Counted from the stretch's first letter, positions 1 through 8,664 are shown. The stretch: 64,000 nt of DNA from Pseudomonas svalbardensis (GCF_030053115.1 NZ_CP125619.1:5975001-6039000), one strand, 5' to 3'. Notes: a model not told the origin generated them from the letters alone. Made by a program: numbers and translations.

Positions 1-665
1 GCGGTGAGGTTTTTCGGGGCTCGGTCCAGGCGCATGGTGGCTTCGACCACAAAACCGAGGGTGCCTTCAGCGCCAATGAACAGCTGACGCAGGTCGTAAC
101 CTGTAGCGTTCTTGATCAGGTCTTTGTTCAGTTCCAGCAGATCGCCCTTGCCGGTGACCACTTTCATGCCCGCGACCCAGTTACGGGTCATGCCGTAACG
201 AATCACTTTGATCCCGCCGGCATTGGTGCCGATATTGCCGCCAATCTGGCTCGAGCCTGCCGAGGCGAAATCCACCGGGTAGTACAGGCCTTTCTCTTCG
301 GCGACGTTCTGCAAGTGTTCGGTGACCACGCCCGGCTGGCAGACCGCGGTGCGGTCGGTCATGTTCACGTCAAGGATCTGGTTCATGTAGTCGAAGGACA
401 CAACGACTTCGCCATTGGCGGCCACGGCAGCGGCGGACAGCCCGGTGCGACCGCCGGACGGCACCAACGCAATTTTGTGCTCATTGGCCCAACGGACAAT
501 GGCCTGGACCTGCTCGGTGGTCTTGGGGAACACGATGGCAGTCGGGGCCGGGGCGAAATGCTTGGTCCAATCCTTACCGTAAGCATTCAGGGAGTCGGCA
601 TCGGTCAGCACCTTGCCAGGCTCAACCAGGGTCTTCAGCTCTTCAATCAAGGCAGGATTGGTCAT
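1..665 (-). CDS. FAD-linked oxidase (D-2-hydroxyglutarate dehydrogenase-like), 3' part outside window
   Basis: Reading the minus strand from an ATG at 665 gives MTNPALIEELKTLV and runs open to the window edge (221 codons visible). The sequence has the FAD_binding_4 hallmarks: PSGGRTGLS near residue 69, then a GSSQIGGNIGTNAGG stretch that binds the FAD pyrophosphate, then GYDLRQLFIGAEGTLG. Proteins of this family oxidise D-2-hydroxyacids such as D-2-hydroxyglutarate or D-lactate. Divergence from serA supports D-2-hydroxyglutarate: SerA makes D-2-hydroxyglutarate as a by-product and the two genes are also divergent neighbours in P. aeruginosa (PA0316/PA0317, recalled). Two in-frame ATGs at 689 and 695 are alternative starts. 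Confidence 0.85.
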   Translation of the reverse strand, partial: MTNPALIEELKTLVEPGKVLTDADSLNAYGKDWTKHFAPAPTAIVFPKTTEQVQAIVRWANEHKIALVPSGGRTGLSAAAVAANGEVVVSFDYMNQILDVNMTDRTAVCQPGVVTEHLQNVAEEKGLYYPVDFASAGSSQIGGNIGTNAGGIKVIRYGMTRNWVAGMKVVTGKGDLLELNKDLIKNATGYDLRQLFIGAEGTLGFVVEATMRLDRAPKNLT

Positions 666-869
666 CGACAGAACTCTCGAACAATTCATGGTCATCCTGA
701 GAACGCTTCACGTCGCAGGAATGAGTGTTTAGCGGGGTGCATATGCTAGCATACCGACCCCGCAGGATAGTGCCCAACGGCTATTCTGTGGCGACGGCTT
801 TCTTGCCGTCCGGGTCAGCGTCTGCTGGCTATTTCCTGCCATTTTTCTCCGGGATACAGGTTTACGCAG

Positions 870-2099
870 ATGAGCAAGACTTCTCTCGATAAGAGCAAGA
901 TCAAGTTCCTTCTTCTCGAAGGCGTCCACCAATCGGCTGTCGACGTCCTCAAGTCGGCGGGCTACACCAGCATCGAGTACCTCACAGGTTCTCTGCCGGA
1001 AGCCCAGCTGAAGGAAAAGATCGCTGATGCGCACTTCATCGGCATTCGCTCCCGCACTCAACTGACCGAAGAGATCTTCGATCAGGCGAAGAAACTGGTC
1101 GCTGTCGGCTGTTTCTGCATCGGCACCAACCAGGTTGACCTTAATGCTGCCCGCGAACGCGGCATCGCAGTGTTCAACGCTCCGTACTCCAACACTCGCT
1201 CCGTTGCCGAGCTGGTGCTGGCCGAAGCGATCCTGTTGCTGCGCGGCATCCCTGAGAAGAACGCTTCCTGCCACCGTGGCGGCTGGATCAAGAGCGCAGC
1301 CAACTCCTTCGAAATCCGTGGCAAGAAGTTGGGTATCGTCGGTTACGGCTCGATCGGTACTCAACTGTCGGTCCTGGCTGAAGGCCTGGGCATGCAGGTG
1401 TACTTCTACGACACCGTGACCAAGCTGCCATTGGGCAACGCCACTCAGGTCGGTAACCTGACCGAGCTGCTGGGCATGTCCGACATCGTCACCCTGCACG
1501 TTCCGGAAACCGCTGCGACCCAGTGGATGATCGGCGAGAAAGAAATCCGTGCGATCAAGAAGGGCGGCATTCTGATCAACGCGGCTCGCGGCACTGTAGT
1601 TGAACTGCAAGCGCTGGCGGACGCGATCAAGGACAAGCACCTGATCGGCGCGGCCATCGACGTATTCCCGGTGGAGCCTCGTTCCAACGACGAAGAGTTC
1701 GAAAGCCCGCTGCGTGGCCTGGACAACGTGATCCTGACCCCGCACATCGGCGGTTCCACCGCTGAAGCGCAAGCCAACATCGGTCTGGAAGTGGCAGAAA
1801 AACTGGTCAAGTACAGCGACAACGGTACGTCGGTATCGTCGGTGAACTTCCCGGAAGTGGCCCTGCCGGCTCACCCTGGCAAGCACCGTCTGCTGCACAT
1901 CCACGAGAACATTCCGGGTGTGATGAGCGAGATCAACAAGGTCTTCGCCGAAAACGGTATCAACATTTCCGGTCAGTTCCTGCAGACCAACGAGAAAGTC
2001 GGCTACGTCGTGATCGACGTCGACGCCGAGTACTCGGAAATGGCGCAAGAGAAGCTGCAGCACATCAACGGCACCATTCGTTGCCGCGTGTTGTTCTGA
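870..2099 (+). CDS. serA: D-3-phosphoglycerate dehydrogenase
   Basis: SerA catalyses the first step of serine synthesis, NAD-dependent oxidation of 3-phosphoglycerate in the cytoplasm. The 409-residue product has the usual length of the E. coli-type enzyme. Visible features are the Rossmann motif GIVGYGSIG at 155-163, the catalytic set Arg240 (NAARG), Glu269 and His292 (TPHIGGS), and a C-terminal ACT domain from about 340 that would bind serine for feedback inhibition. The gene is monocistronic: it is followed within 20 bp by a strong terminator and diverges from the FAD-linked oxidase across a 204-bp gap that must hold both promoters. Confidence 0.97.
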   Translation: MSKTSLDKSKIKFLLLEGVHQSAVDVLKSAGYTSIEYLTGSLPEAQLKEKIADAHFIGIRSRTQLTEEIFDQAKKLVAVGCFCIGTNQVDLNAARERGIAVFNAPYSNTRSVAELVLAEAILLLRGIPEKNASCHRGGWIKSAANSFEIRGKKLGIVGYGSIGTQLSVLAEGLGMQVYFYDTVTKLPLGNATQVGNLTELLGMSDIVTLHVPETAATQWMIGEKEIRAIKKGGILINAARGTVVELQALADAIKDKHLIGAAIDVFPVEPRSNDEEFESPLRGLDNVILTPHIGGSTAEAQANIGLEVAEKLVKYSDNGTSVSSVNFPEVALPAHPGKHRLLHIHENIPGVMSEINKVFAENGINISGQFLQTNEKVGYVVIDVDAEYSEMAQEKLQHINGTIRCRVLF

Positions 2100-2116
2100 T
2101 AGTGACTTGAGCGACA

Positions 2117-2146
2117 AAAAAGGGAGACCCTCGGGTCTCCCTTTTT
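2117..2146 (+). terminator. Rho-independent terminator of serA
   Basis: A ten-base-pair stem AGGGAGACCC/GGGTCTCCCT with a two-base loop starts about 20 bp after the serA stop and is followed by a T run. A-rich sequence on the other side lets it work for the convergent DUF4399 gene as well. Confidence 0.9.
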
Positions 2147-2162
2147 CATGCCTGTGGAAAAG

Positions 2163-2588
2163 TTACTTCACATTCACGGTGATTTTCTTCGAAACGATTG
2201 GCGGATCGAACGGCATGTGGCCGCTATCGCCCAGTTCCAGCTGCAAGGTGTGTTTGCCCGGCGTCAGCTTTACTTCAGCCTGGGTCTGCGCCTTGCCGAA
2301 ATGCAGGTGATTGGCATCGTTGGGGATCGGCGCACCGGCGGCTGGCAGTTGATCGACATCGATCAGCAAGTGGTGATGGCCGGTGTTCTTGGTGACATCG
2401 CCCGCTGGCGCCAGCGCAATATTCTCGACAGCGAACTTGACGACGACGGTTTGCGGAACCGTGGCTCCGTCCGCAGGAGAAACGATGGACACTTCTGCAC
2501 CTTTGGGAGCCGGTGTACCAGCCGTTGCCAGCATCGAAGCACCCATCAACAGGCCAGCCAATGCTGCTCGTGACATAAAGGTTTTCAT
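2163..2588 (-). CDS. DUF4399 domain periplasmic protein
   Basis: 141 residues with a clear Sec signal peptide ending near ATAGTPA (residue 23-27), so probably periplasmic. The mature part matches the DUF4399 pattern: IVSPADGATVP, a His-rich GHHHLLID segment, a conserved NDANHLHFGKAQT block and GHMPFDPPIVS. The function is unknown; the paired His motifs suggest but do not show metal binding. Homologues are sometimes mislabelled rod-shape protein RodA in databases. It faces serA tail to tail and has its own RBS-bearing upstream region, so it is probably monocistronic. Confidence 0.8.
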   Translation of the reverse strand: MKTFMSRAALAGLLMGASMLATAGTPAPKGAEVSIVSPADGATVPQTVVVKFAVENIALAPAGDVTKNTGHHHLLIDVDQLPAAGAPIPNDANHLHFGKAQTQAEVKLTPGKHTLQLELGDSGHMPFDPPIVSKKITVNVK

Positions 2589-2723
2589 TCTCTTCTCCAG
2601 TTTTTTCGTAAAATCCGTGTGGCCATGACAACTTCACGGCCAATCGTTGTCGAAGGCACTCGACAACCATAGCAAAGCGAGCCTGAATCAGAGCATCGCG
2701 ATAATGAATTCAAAGGAGTGACC

Positions 2724-3308
2724 ATGCGTTTTTTGCCTGGCCTGATCTGCCTGCTACCCCTTCTGAGCCCTTTGGCTCATGCCGAGCTGATTGACGATGT
2801 AAACGACCGAGGCGAATTGCGTATTGCCCTTGAGGCTAATACACCGCCCTTCAATTTCAAGGAAGACGGCAAACTCACCGGGTTCGAAGTCGAATTGGGG
2901 CAAATGCTGGCCAACGAACTGGATGTGCGGGCCGACTTCGTCGTTACCGATTCCAACGATCTGTTGCAAGGTGTTGAAACCGGCAAGTACGACGTCGCCA
3001 TCAACCACATAGCAGTGACCCCGGACCTCGAGGATCGTTTCGACTTCAGCGAACCTTACATTCACACCAACGCGCAATTGATCGCGCAGAAGGAAGAGCC
3101 ACGCTCAATCCTGTTGGTGCAGTCGCTGACTGAAGAAAAGCCAAAAGACAGCTCGCCGGTTAGCCTGGCGATTCCGTTTCAGAAAGGTAACCCGGCGTTT
3201 CATGCCAGCCTGGAGAACGCGCTACAGCGGATCAAGGCGGATGGGCGATTGGAGGCACTGGAACAGAAGTGGTTGGGGGTGGATACGAGTGTGGCGCCCA
3301 AGCCTTAA
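2724..3308 (+). CDS. Short amino-acid-type periplasmic binding protein (SBP_bac_3), central part missing
   Basis: The ATG at 2724 is preferred over the GTG at 2718 because AAGGAG (2713-2717) lies just upstream. The product (194 aa) has a signal peptide ending at AHAE and the first lobe of a family 3 solute-binding protein: LRIALEANTPPFNF, then LTGFEVELG, then KYDVAINHIAVTPDLEDRFDFSEPYI split by short gaps. After IAQKEEP the sequence jumps to a C-terminal piece (LAIPFQKGNPAF to EQKWLG). Usual members have about 250 residues; most of lobe 2 is absent. The reading frame is intact, so it is a miniature variant rather than an obvious pseudogene. No permease or ATPase is adjacent. Confidence 0.75.
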   Translation: MRFLPGLICLLPLLSPLAHAELIDDVNDRGELRIALEANTPPFNFKEDGKLTGFEVELGQMLANELDVRADFVVTDSNDLLQGVETGKYDVAINHIAVTPDLEDRFDFSEPYIHTNAQLIAQKEEPRSILLVQSLTEEKPKDSSPVSLAIPFQKGNPAFHASLENALQRIKADGRLEALEQKWLGVDTSVAPKP

Positions 3309-3448
3309 GAATTTTGTCGCTCTTTAGATCCAGCCCCTCACCCTAACCCTCTCCCCAGGGGGCGAGGGGACTGACCGAGGTGTTCTTAGAGCTACATCGA
3401 CCTGAGAAACCGAGTCGAACTCAAGATTTGAAAAGCCCCCGATCGGCT

Positions 3449-3479
3449 AATGCCAGTCAGTTAAGCTGACTGGCATTTT
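3449..3479. terminator. Hairpin with T run at the left end of the IS4-family element
   Basis: AATGCCAGTCAG and CTGACTGGCATT form a perfect 12-bp stem around TTAAG, followed on the plus strand by TTTT. It overlaps the left inverted repeat and would stop rightward transcription entering the element. Confidence 0.65.
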
Positions 3480-4839
3480 TCTTTCTGATCGGATATTTCG
3501 GTGATTTGAGCCTTATGGCGCGGGGATAAATGCGCTCTTCCCGTCGATGCGGCAGAACATAATGCGGGGCAGAGGCGTGCAGCTCGGCCAGATATTTGGG
3601 GATGTTCCCGGAACGGTCGGCCGAAACGCTGTTGATAAACCCTAAAATTGCCCAAGTACACGCGGCAAAGCTCATTTCGCACGGGTAAATACCTGGACAG
3701 TGGCGGCTCATTTCCACCATCTGGTAGCGCAGCAGGTTGTAGCCCAGCAACACACCCCACAGTTCCTGCTCGATCATCTCGGGCGTCTTGCTACGCAATG
3801 TATAGCTGCTGTTGAGCAGCGTCTGTTTCATCTCGCGAAACCCTAATTCGATCTCCCATCGCTGGCTGTACAGGTCGACGATTTCGTCGGACGGGAAGCG
3901 TAGCGGATCGGCCATCGACGTCAGGATCTGACAAACCTTGCCCTTGACGGTTTTGCTCAGCAATCGCGCGGTCAGGCGCTCCGGCAGCCCCGGCCATTGC
4001 GTGCGGGCCTGCGGCGAAGTGCTCAACGAGACCACAGCGTCCTGGCGCCCCAAGCGCTGAATCACTTCGTACTGCGCACCTTTGCGCAGAGGCATCAGCC
4101 AATGCCGCTCGATGCCTGCTTGCTGCCACTGATGCAGCAAACCCAAGGAGTAAAAACCGCGATCGAACAGCGTCAGCGAGTGATCGGGCGTGGTTTCGAT
4201 CAGTTGCTCCGCCAGTTTCATTTCGTTGCTGCGATAGCCATCCAACGCGCTGCCGATCAGCATGTGGCTGGTCAACTCCATTTGGCAGACCATGCGCACC
4301 TGGGGGAAACCGGTGTCGCCATGCTGGTTGCTGGCGGAATCGTAGCGCGCCCGATTTTCGGGTGTATCGGGCGTTCGCCATACGACACCGTCGACCCCCA
4401 GCAAACGCAAGCCTGCCCAAGTTGGGTGATCCACGGCCTCATGCCAACTTTTCTGAGTCAGATGGAAGACTTGTCGTACAGCCTCGCAGCCCAATCTCTG
4501 ACGGGCTTGAACCACAGCGCTGGGTGCCACCAATGGACGTTGGCCCGGCAGCATGATGTTCATGCGGCTGACCACATCCCACGCCGACATGCGGCGAAAG
4601 AAGGCCATGGAGATCACGCACCAGAGCATCATTTCCAGTGGCAAACGCCGCTTGCGCAGGGTCGCCACGCCGGCCTGTTCAAGTGCCTGCTCGACCAAAG
4701 ATGGATCGAGTAAAGAATCCAGTCCCTCGATTGAGTTAGGGGTGGAGGCGATATTGTGGGTCAGTTCCAGGGCCCGAGCGAGACGCATAAAAAAATCCGA
4801 TGCCAGTACAGGCATCGGATTTTGATTTCTTGCGGCCAA
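3457..4839 (-). CDS. IS4-family transposase (DDE)
   Basis: The 460-residue product carries the DDE catalytic triad at Asp150 (LLGVDG), Asp226 (TLFDRGFYS) and Glu331, the last inside a perfect Y-(2)-R-(3)-E-(6)-K signature (Tyr324, Arg327, Glu331, Lys338) typical of IS4 enzymes. An N-terminal IS4-type helical domain covers about 40-130. The longest frame starts at a TTG (4839); ATG codons at 4815 and 4788 are alternatives, and none has a good Shine-Dalgarno. The stop lies inside the left inverted repeat. A 13-bp palindrome overlaps the start region (separate entry). Confidence 0.93.
   Translation of the reverse strand: MAARNQNPMPVLASDFFMRLARALELTHNIASTPNSIEGLDSLLDPSLVEQALEQAGVATLRKRRLPLEMMLWCVISMAFFRRMSAWDVVSRMNIMLPGQRPLVAPSAVVQARQRLGCEAVRQVFHLTQKSWHEAVDHPTWAGLRLLGVDGVVWRTPDTPENRARYDSASNQHGDTGFPQVRMVCQMELTSHMLIGSALDGYRSNEMKLAEQLIETTPDHSLTLFDRGFYSLGLLHQWQQAGIERHWLMPLRKGAQYEVIQRLGRQDAVVSLSTSPQARTQWPGLPERLTARLLSKTVKGKVCQILTSMADPLRFPSDEIVDLYSQRWEIELGFREMKQTLLNSSYTLRSKTPEMIEQELWGVLLGYNLLRYQMVEMSRHCPGIYPCEMSFAACTWAILGFINSVSADRSGNIPKYLAELHASAPHYVLPHRREERIYPRAIRLKSPKYPIRKKNASQLN
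4792..4823. other. Perfect 13-bp palindrome over the transposase start region
   Basis: AAAATCCGATGCC (4792-4804) and GGCATCGGATTTT (4811-4823) pair around a six-base loop. In a transcript of the transposase strand the stem covers the ATG at 4815, so it could hide the initiation region in messages that read in from outside, as known for IS10 and IS50. Confidence 0.6.
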
Positions 4840-4953
4840 AGGTCAAGCAAGAGGGCTTAACTGATCGGCATTACCCGATCGGCTCCCTTTCCCCTCTCCC
4901 CATTGGGGCGGTCCGACGTTTCGGGAGGGCTGGGGTGAGGGGTGGCTCTTGAA

Positions 4954-5439
4954 TCAGTTCAGATTATTCAAAGCCACCGCAGCTTCAACCAACTCCAGCT
5001 CACTGAAGACCTGAACCCCATGGCGCTTGAGCAATGCGGCAGTCACGCCTTCACCACTCACCTTCACACCACTGAACGTCCCGTCATAGGTCAACAGATT
5101 CCCGCAAGACGGGCTGTTGGCCTTGAGCACGGCAATGCGGATGCCGTGCTTTTGCACCAGTTCCAACGCCTGATAAGCCCCCGAGAGAAACTCGGCGCTG
5201 ACGTCCTCGCCCTCGGTGGTGATCACTGAGCCGTGGCCATCAAGCACTTCAGCACCCTGCCCACCCGGAATTTCCGCCGCCGCTCTCGGCGTCGTCAACC
5301 CACCAGCAACCTCCGGACACAACGGCACCACCCGACCTTCATCAAGCCACTGTTGAAGCGGATCGAACGGCCCACTCGCCCCGCCGTCATAACGTACGAG
5401 GTGGCCCAGCAGACAGCGGCTAACCAGAATTTTTTGCAT
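4954..5439 (-). CDS. DUF523 family protein
   Basis: 161 residues, the normal size for a stand-alone DUF523 (COG1683) protein. The family cysteines are all present: Cys9 in VSRCLLG, Cys41 in PLCPEVAGG and Cys112 in NSPSCG, which suggests a metal or Fe-S site, although the biochemical role of the family is not established to my knowledge. It lies only 2 bp downstream of the 2OG-oxygenase gene and is very probably cotranscribed with it. Its stop is next to the right end of the dispersed repeat that holds the IS4 element. Confidence 0.85.
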   Translation of the reverse strand: MQKILVSRCLLGHLVRYDGGASGPFDPLQQWLDEGRVVPLCPEVAGGLTTPRAAAEIPGGQGAEVLDGHGSVITTEGEDVSAEFLSGAYQALELVQKHGIRIAVLKANSPSCGNLLTYDGTFSGVKVSGEGVTAALLKRHGVQVFSELELVEAAVALNNLN

Positions 5440-5441
5440 GA

Positions 5442-6074
5442 TCAGAACGGCTCGTTGCCACGACGCCGGAACCAGCCGGTCAACGACAGGCGATCGCGGG
5501 TCGCGGGCAGGACTTCGTGGGGCACTTCACCCGACAGAAACACCACCAGGCATCCGCCGGTAGGCACTACATCGTGCTCGACGCCTTCACCCAGGTACAT
5601 ACGCAACTGGCCGCCGTGCTCGGGCAGCCAGGCGTCATTGAGATAGACCACCGCCGACACCATGCGCCGGTCGTCGTCGCGAAAGCGGTCGACATGCTTG
5701 AGGTAGAACGCGCCGGGCGGGTACAGCGCGAAATGGCTTTCGAAATCTTCCAGGCCCAGAAACAAACCGCGATTCATCGCCTCGCGCAGGCTGTCCATCA
5801 ACTCCAGATAGCTATCGCACGCCAACGCCTGGCCGGGCTCGATCCACTGGATATGGTCGCCGCGAATCCCCTCGCGAATCTCGGATGTCGACCCGCGCCC
5901 CACGGCGGCCGGGGCCAGTTCGCCCTCGGCAGCACGTTTACGGCACTCAGCCGACAGTTCCCGGGTCAGACCCAGAGGAAGGAAAATATTCTGCTGCGAC
6001 CAGCCATGTTCAGCCAGGTCGTCGACGATACGTAACAGCAGCGGGTGATCAGAGGGTATTGGCATGCCGCGCAT
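5442..6074 (-). CDS. 2-oxoglutarate/Fe(II)-dependent oxygenase (SM-20/prolyl-hydroxylase-like)
   Basis: I take the ATG at 6074 because AGGAA lies four bases upstream; the longer open frame to 6149 would run through non-conserved sequence. The 210-residue protein shows the iron facial triad His127, Asp129 (LKHVDRF) and His186 (EVPHEV) and the 2-oxoglutarate-binding Arg195 (TRDRLSLTGWF). This is the arrangement of EGLN/SM-20-like dioxygenases, including the P. aeruginosa prolyl hydroxylase acting on EF-Tu. The substrate is not given by the sequence. The DUF523 gene follows 2 bp later. Confidence 0.87.
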   Translation of the reverse strand: MRGMPIPSDHPLLLRIVDDLAEHGWSQQNIFLPLGLTRELSAECRKRAAEGELAPAAVGRGSTSEIREGIRGDHIQWIEPGQALACDSYLELMDSLREAMNRGLFLGLEDFESHFALYPPGAFYLKHVDRFRDDDRRMVSAVVYLNDAWLPEHGGQLRMYLGEGVEHDVVPTGGCLVVFLSGEVPHEVLPATRDRLSLTGWFRRRGNEPF

Positions 6075-6182
6075 AGTATTCCTGTGCCTGAAAATCCGAC
6101 AGAGCCGCGCAGCGGCTTGATACGAATTCTCGACAAGGACGAATGCCACACGGAGAATAGTCGCCTGCTGACAGGAGTCCCT

Positions 6183-6935
6183 ATGCGCCGTTTGCTTTTC
6201 TCAATGCTGATGTTCTGCGTTATGCCTGCTTGGGCAGACGGCCACGACCAGTTGTACAAGGTCGCCGGCTGGCCAGAACAACGCGCGCATTTCAACGACG
6301 CTCTCTCGGCCGCTCAGCAGCGGTACCAGAACAGCCTGCCGCCGGCAGTGTTCCAGGCGCTGGTGAACAACAGTAATCAGCGCTTTGACCCCCAGGCCGT
6401 GGACCAGCGCGCCGAAGCGCAATTGCGCAAGACCCTCGCCGATCCGAAACCTGCGCTGACATTCTTTCAATCACCCTTGGGCAAGAAAATCGTGGCCGCC
6501 GAATTGCTCGCTACCCGTCGCGATCAGTTGGCAAAAAACGCCAAGGGTTTGCCCAAGATCCAGGCCAGCGACAGCCGCATGCTGATCATCGGCCATCTGG
6601 CCCAGGCCTTACCCGTTCGCGAGGCTGGCGCGGAAGTCAGCCTGGCGATTGCCGGCGTCGCGGCTGATAGCCTCAGTTCGATGATCCCCGGCCTGCTCGG
6701 CGGTGGTCAGGCTCAAGGCATGTTGAACGGTCAGCGTCAGCGCTTGATGGACCAGATCGGCAACGACCTGAACAACACGCTGTTGTATGTCTATCGCGAC
6801 CTGTCGGATGAAGAACTGGAAGAGTTCGCGACCTTCGCCGAGTCCACCGAGGGCAAGGCTTATTACCAGGCAGCATTGGCGGCGATTCGCGCGGGGCTGG
6901 CGGTGGGGCAGGATACTTCAAGTCTTCGCCAGTAA
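6183..6935 (+). CDS. DUF2059 domain exported protein
   Basis: The ATG at 6183 follows an ACAGGAG ribosome-binding site by five bases, so the longer open frame from 6045 is not used. The 250-residue product has a signal peptide cleaved near AWADG. The C-terminal part contains the DUF2059 region (LYVYRDLSDEELEEFATFAES followed by GKAYYQA). The domain is common in periplasmic proteins of unknown role. The gene diverges from the 2OG-oxygenase operon across about 110 bp and is followed by a REP doublet. Confidence 0.8.
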   Translation: MRRLLFSMLMFCVMPAWADGHDQLYKVAGWPEQRAHFNDALSAAQQRYQNSLPPAVFQALVNNSNQRFDPQAVDQRAEAQLRKTLADPKPALTFFQSPLGKKIVAAELLATRRDQLAKNAKGLPKIQASDSRMLIIGHLAQALPVREAGAEVSLAIAGVAADSLSSMIPGLLGGGQAQGMLNGQRQRLMDQIGNDLNNTLLYVYRDLSDEELEEFATFAESTEGKAYYQAALAAIRAGLAVGQDTSSLRQ

Positions 6936-6958
6936 TATTCGGCGCCTGTAGGATCGCT

Positions 6959-7022
6959 TTCGCGAGCAGGCTCGCTCCCACAGGAGTATGCATTCCAATG
7001 TGGGAGCGAGCCTGCTCGCGAA
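6959..7022. repeat. REP doublet 1
   Basis: TTCGCGAGCAGGCTCGCTCC and its inverse face each other around a short spacer (ACA...TGT), giving a near-perfect palindrome between two convergent genes. Confidence 0.9.
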
Positions 7023-7038
7023 GAGGCCCGAACTACCG

Positions 7039-7986
7039 CTAAAGATTCCGACCCTTCATCCGCTTGCTCAAAAACCCGAAATACTCCCGCCGCAACGCCA
7101 GCGTCTCATTCGCCAGGTGATGCCGCGCCTCAGGCAACATCAGCACCTGCGGTCGATCGAACTTGCCCCGCAACACCTCAAGGTTATGTTCCCAATCCAC
7201 GGTCATGTCCGCCTGCCCCTGAACAATCAGCGGCCGCCGCGTGCTGTCCGGTGCGGCTTCGATGCGTTTGATCCAACGCGCCAATGCACCGACCCAAGCG
7301 GTCGGCAAACGTAGCGGCTGCAATGGATCGGCTTGCAGGAAGGGCAAAAAATCCGGGTCGTTGGAGTTCTCGCTGAAGCGCCGGGCGATGGCTTTGACGA
7401 AAGGCTTGAGCAGGTAATAGCTGAGTTGCGACCAGCCCCAGGCCCGCGGTCTGACCAGCGGCGACAGCAGGATGACCTGGCCCTGGGCCGGACTGCTGGC
7501 GCCCTGATTGAGTACATGATCGATCACGATCGCGCCGCCGGTGCTTTGCCCGCACAGGTGCCACGGCTGCGGCAGATCGAGGGATTGTGCTTCGGTGAAC
7601 AACCCTTGCAGCGTGTCCTGATACTCGGTGAAATCCTTGATGCTGGCCCGTTCACCACTGGACAGCCCATGCCCCGGTAAGTCGCAGGCAATCACCGCAA
7701 AATCCTGATCCAGCGCCCATTCGATCACATGCCGGTAAAGCCCGGCGTGATCGTAAAAACCGTGGAACAAAAACAGCGTCGCCTTCGCCCGCTCGGGCCA
7801 CCAGACCTGGCTGACCACTTCATAACCATCGACCGCGAAACGTCCAAGGCCACTGCGCACGTTACGCCCCGCAAAATCCAGCCCGTAGAAGCGCTGGTAA
7901 GCCAGCGCTTCCACCGACAGCGGCTGCCAGTCGGCCAGCGGCCGCAGGCTGGCACGCAGATGATCGGAGTCGAAAGTGGCAGACAT
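7039..7986 (-). CDS. Alpha/beta hydrolase, monoacylglycerol lipase/lysophospholipase type
   Basis: The ATG at 7986 (MSATFDSDHLRA) has GGAA six bases upstream and is chosen over the upstream frame to 8049. The 315-residue product matches Hydrolase_4: oxyanion segment FLFHGFYDH (73-81), nucleophile Ser148 in GQSTGG, an acidic residue in QGQADMTVDW and His in EARHHLANE. Such enzymes hydrolyse acylglycerols or lysophospholipids. There is no signal peptide, so a cytoplasmic or membrane-associated location is expected. It diverges from the DUF6436 gene. Confidence 0.85.
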   Translation of the reverse strand: MSATFDSDHLRASLRPLADWQPLSVEALAYQRFYGLDFAGRNVRSGLGRFAVDGYEVVSQVWWPERAKATLFLFHGFYDHAGLYRHVIEWALDQDFAVIACDLPGHGLSSGERASIKDFTEYQDTLQGLFTEAQSLDLPQPWHLCGQSTGGAIVIDHVLNQGASSPAQGQVILLSPLVRPRAWGWSQLSYYLLKPFVKAIARRFSENSNDPDFLPFLQADPLQPLRLPTAWVGALARWIKRIEAAPDSTRRPLIVQGQADMTVDWEHNLEVLRGKFDRPQVLMLPEARHHLANETLALRREYFGFLSKRMKGRNL

Positions 7987-8082
7987 GAGCAATTCCAGAA
8001 CGCAAACGGACTTTATGGGCCTGCGATACTCATCTGTTGGGACAAGCATGGCAAGCTAGCGCACCTTCGAGGACTGAAATCC

Positions 8083-8664
8083 ATGCGCTCGCCCTTCCGC
8101 GCCACACTGCTTGCCAGCCTGCTCGCCCTCGTGTGTGCCGGCGTGCTGTGGACTGCCTACGACTGGTTTCAGGGCCGCTACCTGCGAGCATTCAGCGAGC
8201 ATACCGCGGTGTTCTCCGGTGACCCGCTGCGCCTGCCCGACCATCTCGCCGGCCCCGGCGCCATCCGCCTCGTGCACTTCTGGGACCCGGCCTGCCCGTG
8301 CAACGTCGGTAACCAACAACACCTGAGCGAACTGGTTGAGCACTATGTACCGCAAGGCGTGGAGTTTTATGCGGTACAAAAGCCTGGCAGCCACGGCCAG
8401 TTGCCGAGCACCTTAAGCAGCCTGAAAAGCATCGCCGTCCTCCCAGGCTCCGAACAGATCCCCGCCAGCCCGGCCGTGGCGATCTGGGATCGCAGCGGCA
8501 AACTGGCGTATTTCGGCCCGTACAGCGAAGGCCTGACCTGCAATTCGAACAACAGCTTTATCGAGCCGATCCTGCAAGCGTTGAACGAAGGGCGCGCGGT
8601 GAATGCCACGCACACACTGGCGGTGGGTTGTTACTGCCCGTGGCCCGTCGACACAACGAAGTAA
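8083..8664 (+). CDS. DUF6436 thioredoxin-like membrane-anchored protein
   Basis: The ATG at 8083 follows GAGGA. The 193-residue product has one N-terminal membrane helix (about 8-26) and then a thioredoxin-like segment: LVHFWDPACPCN with a CxC pair where thioredoxins have CxxC, a cis-Pro-like IPASPAVAIWD and a beta-hairpin AYFGPYSEG. A second Cys pair (GCYCPW) lies near the C-terminus. A periplasmic redox role is plausible but not shown. hacB follows about 110 bp later on the same strand. Confidence 0.7.
   Translation: MRSPFRATLLASLLALVCAGVLWTAYDWFQGRYLRAFSEHTAVFSGDPLRLPDHLAGPGAIRLVHFWDPACPCNVGNQQHLSELVEHYVPQGVEFYAVQKPGSHGQLPSTLSSLKSIAVLPGSEQIPASPAVAIWDRSGKLAYFGPYSEGLTCNSNNSFIEPILQALNEGRAVNATHTLAVGCYCPWPVDTTK

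Larger units (their letters stand above)
3448..4873 (-). mobile_element. IS4-family insertion sequence, 1426 bp, with 10-bp target duplication
   Basis: The terminal inverted repeats are TAATGCCAGTCAGTTAAGC (3448-3466) and, on the other strand, TAATGCCGATCAGTTAAGC (4855-4873), 17 of 19 identical. A perfect direct repeat CCCGATCGGC flanks it at 3438-3447 and 4874-4883. One intact transposase fills the element. The clean duplication and intact gene point to a fairly recent insertion. Confidence 0.93.
3325..4950. repeat. Dispersed palindromic repeat, copy 1, split by the IS4-family element
   Basis: The left part (3325-3447) begins AGATCCAGCCCCTCACCC and the right part (4884-4950) ends GGGGTGAGGGGTGGCTCTT. 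Removing 3448-4873 and one 10-bp duplication joins GAAAAGCCC to CTCCCTTTCC, as in the uninterrupted second copy at 51717-51909. The ends are roughly inverted, so the element resembles a non-coding miniature element of about 190 bp. Confidence 0.8.

Noticed and set aside
729..2117. 462-codon minus-strand frame opposite serA
   Set aside because: Antisense shadow without domain features; serA is beyond doubt.
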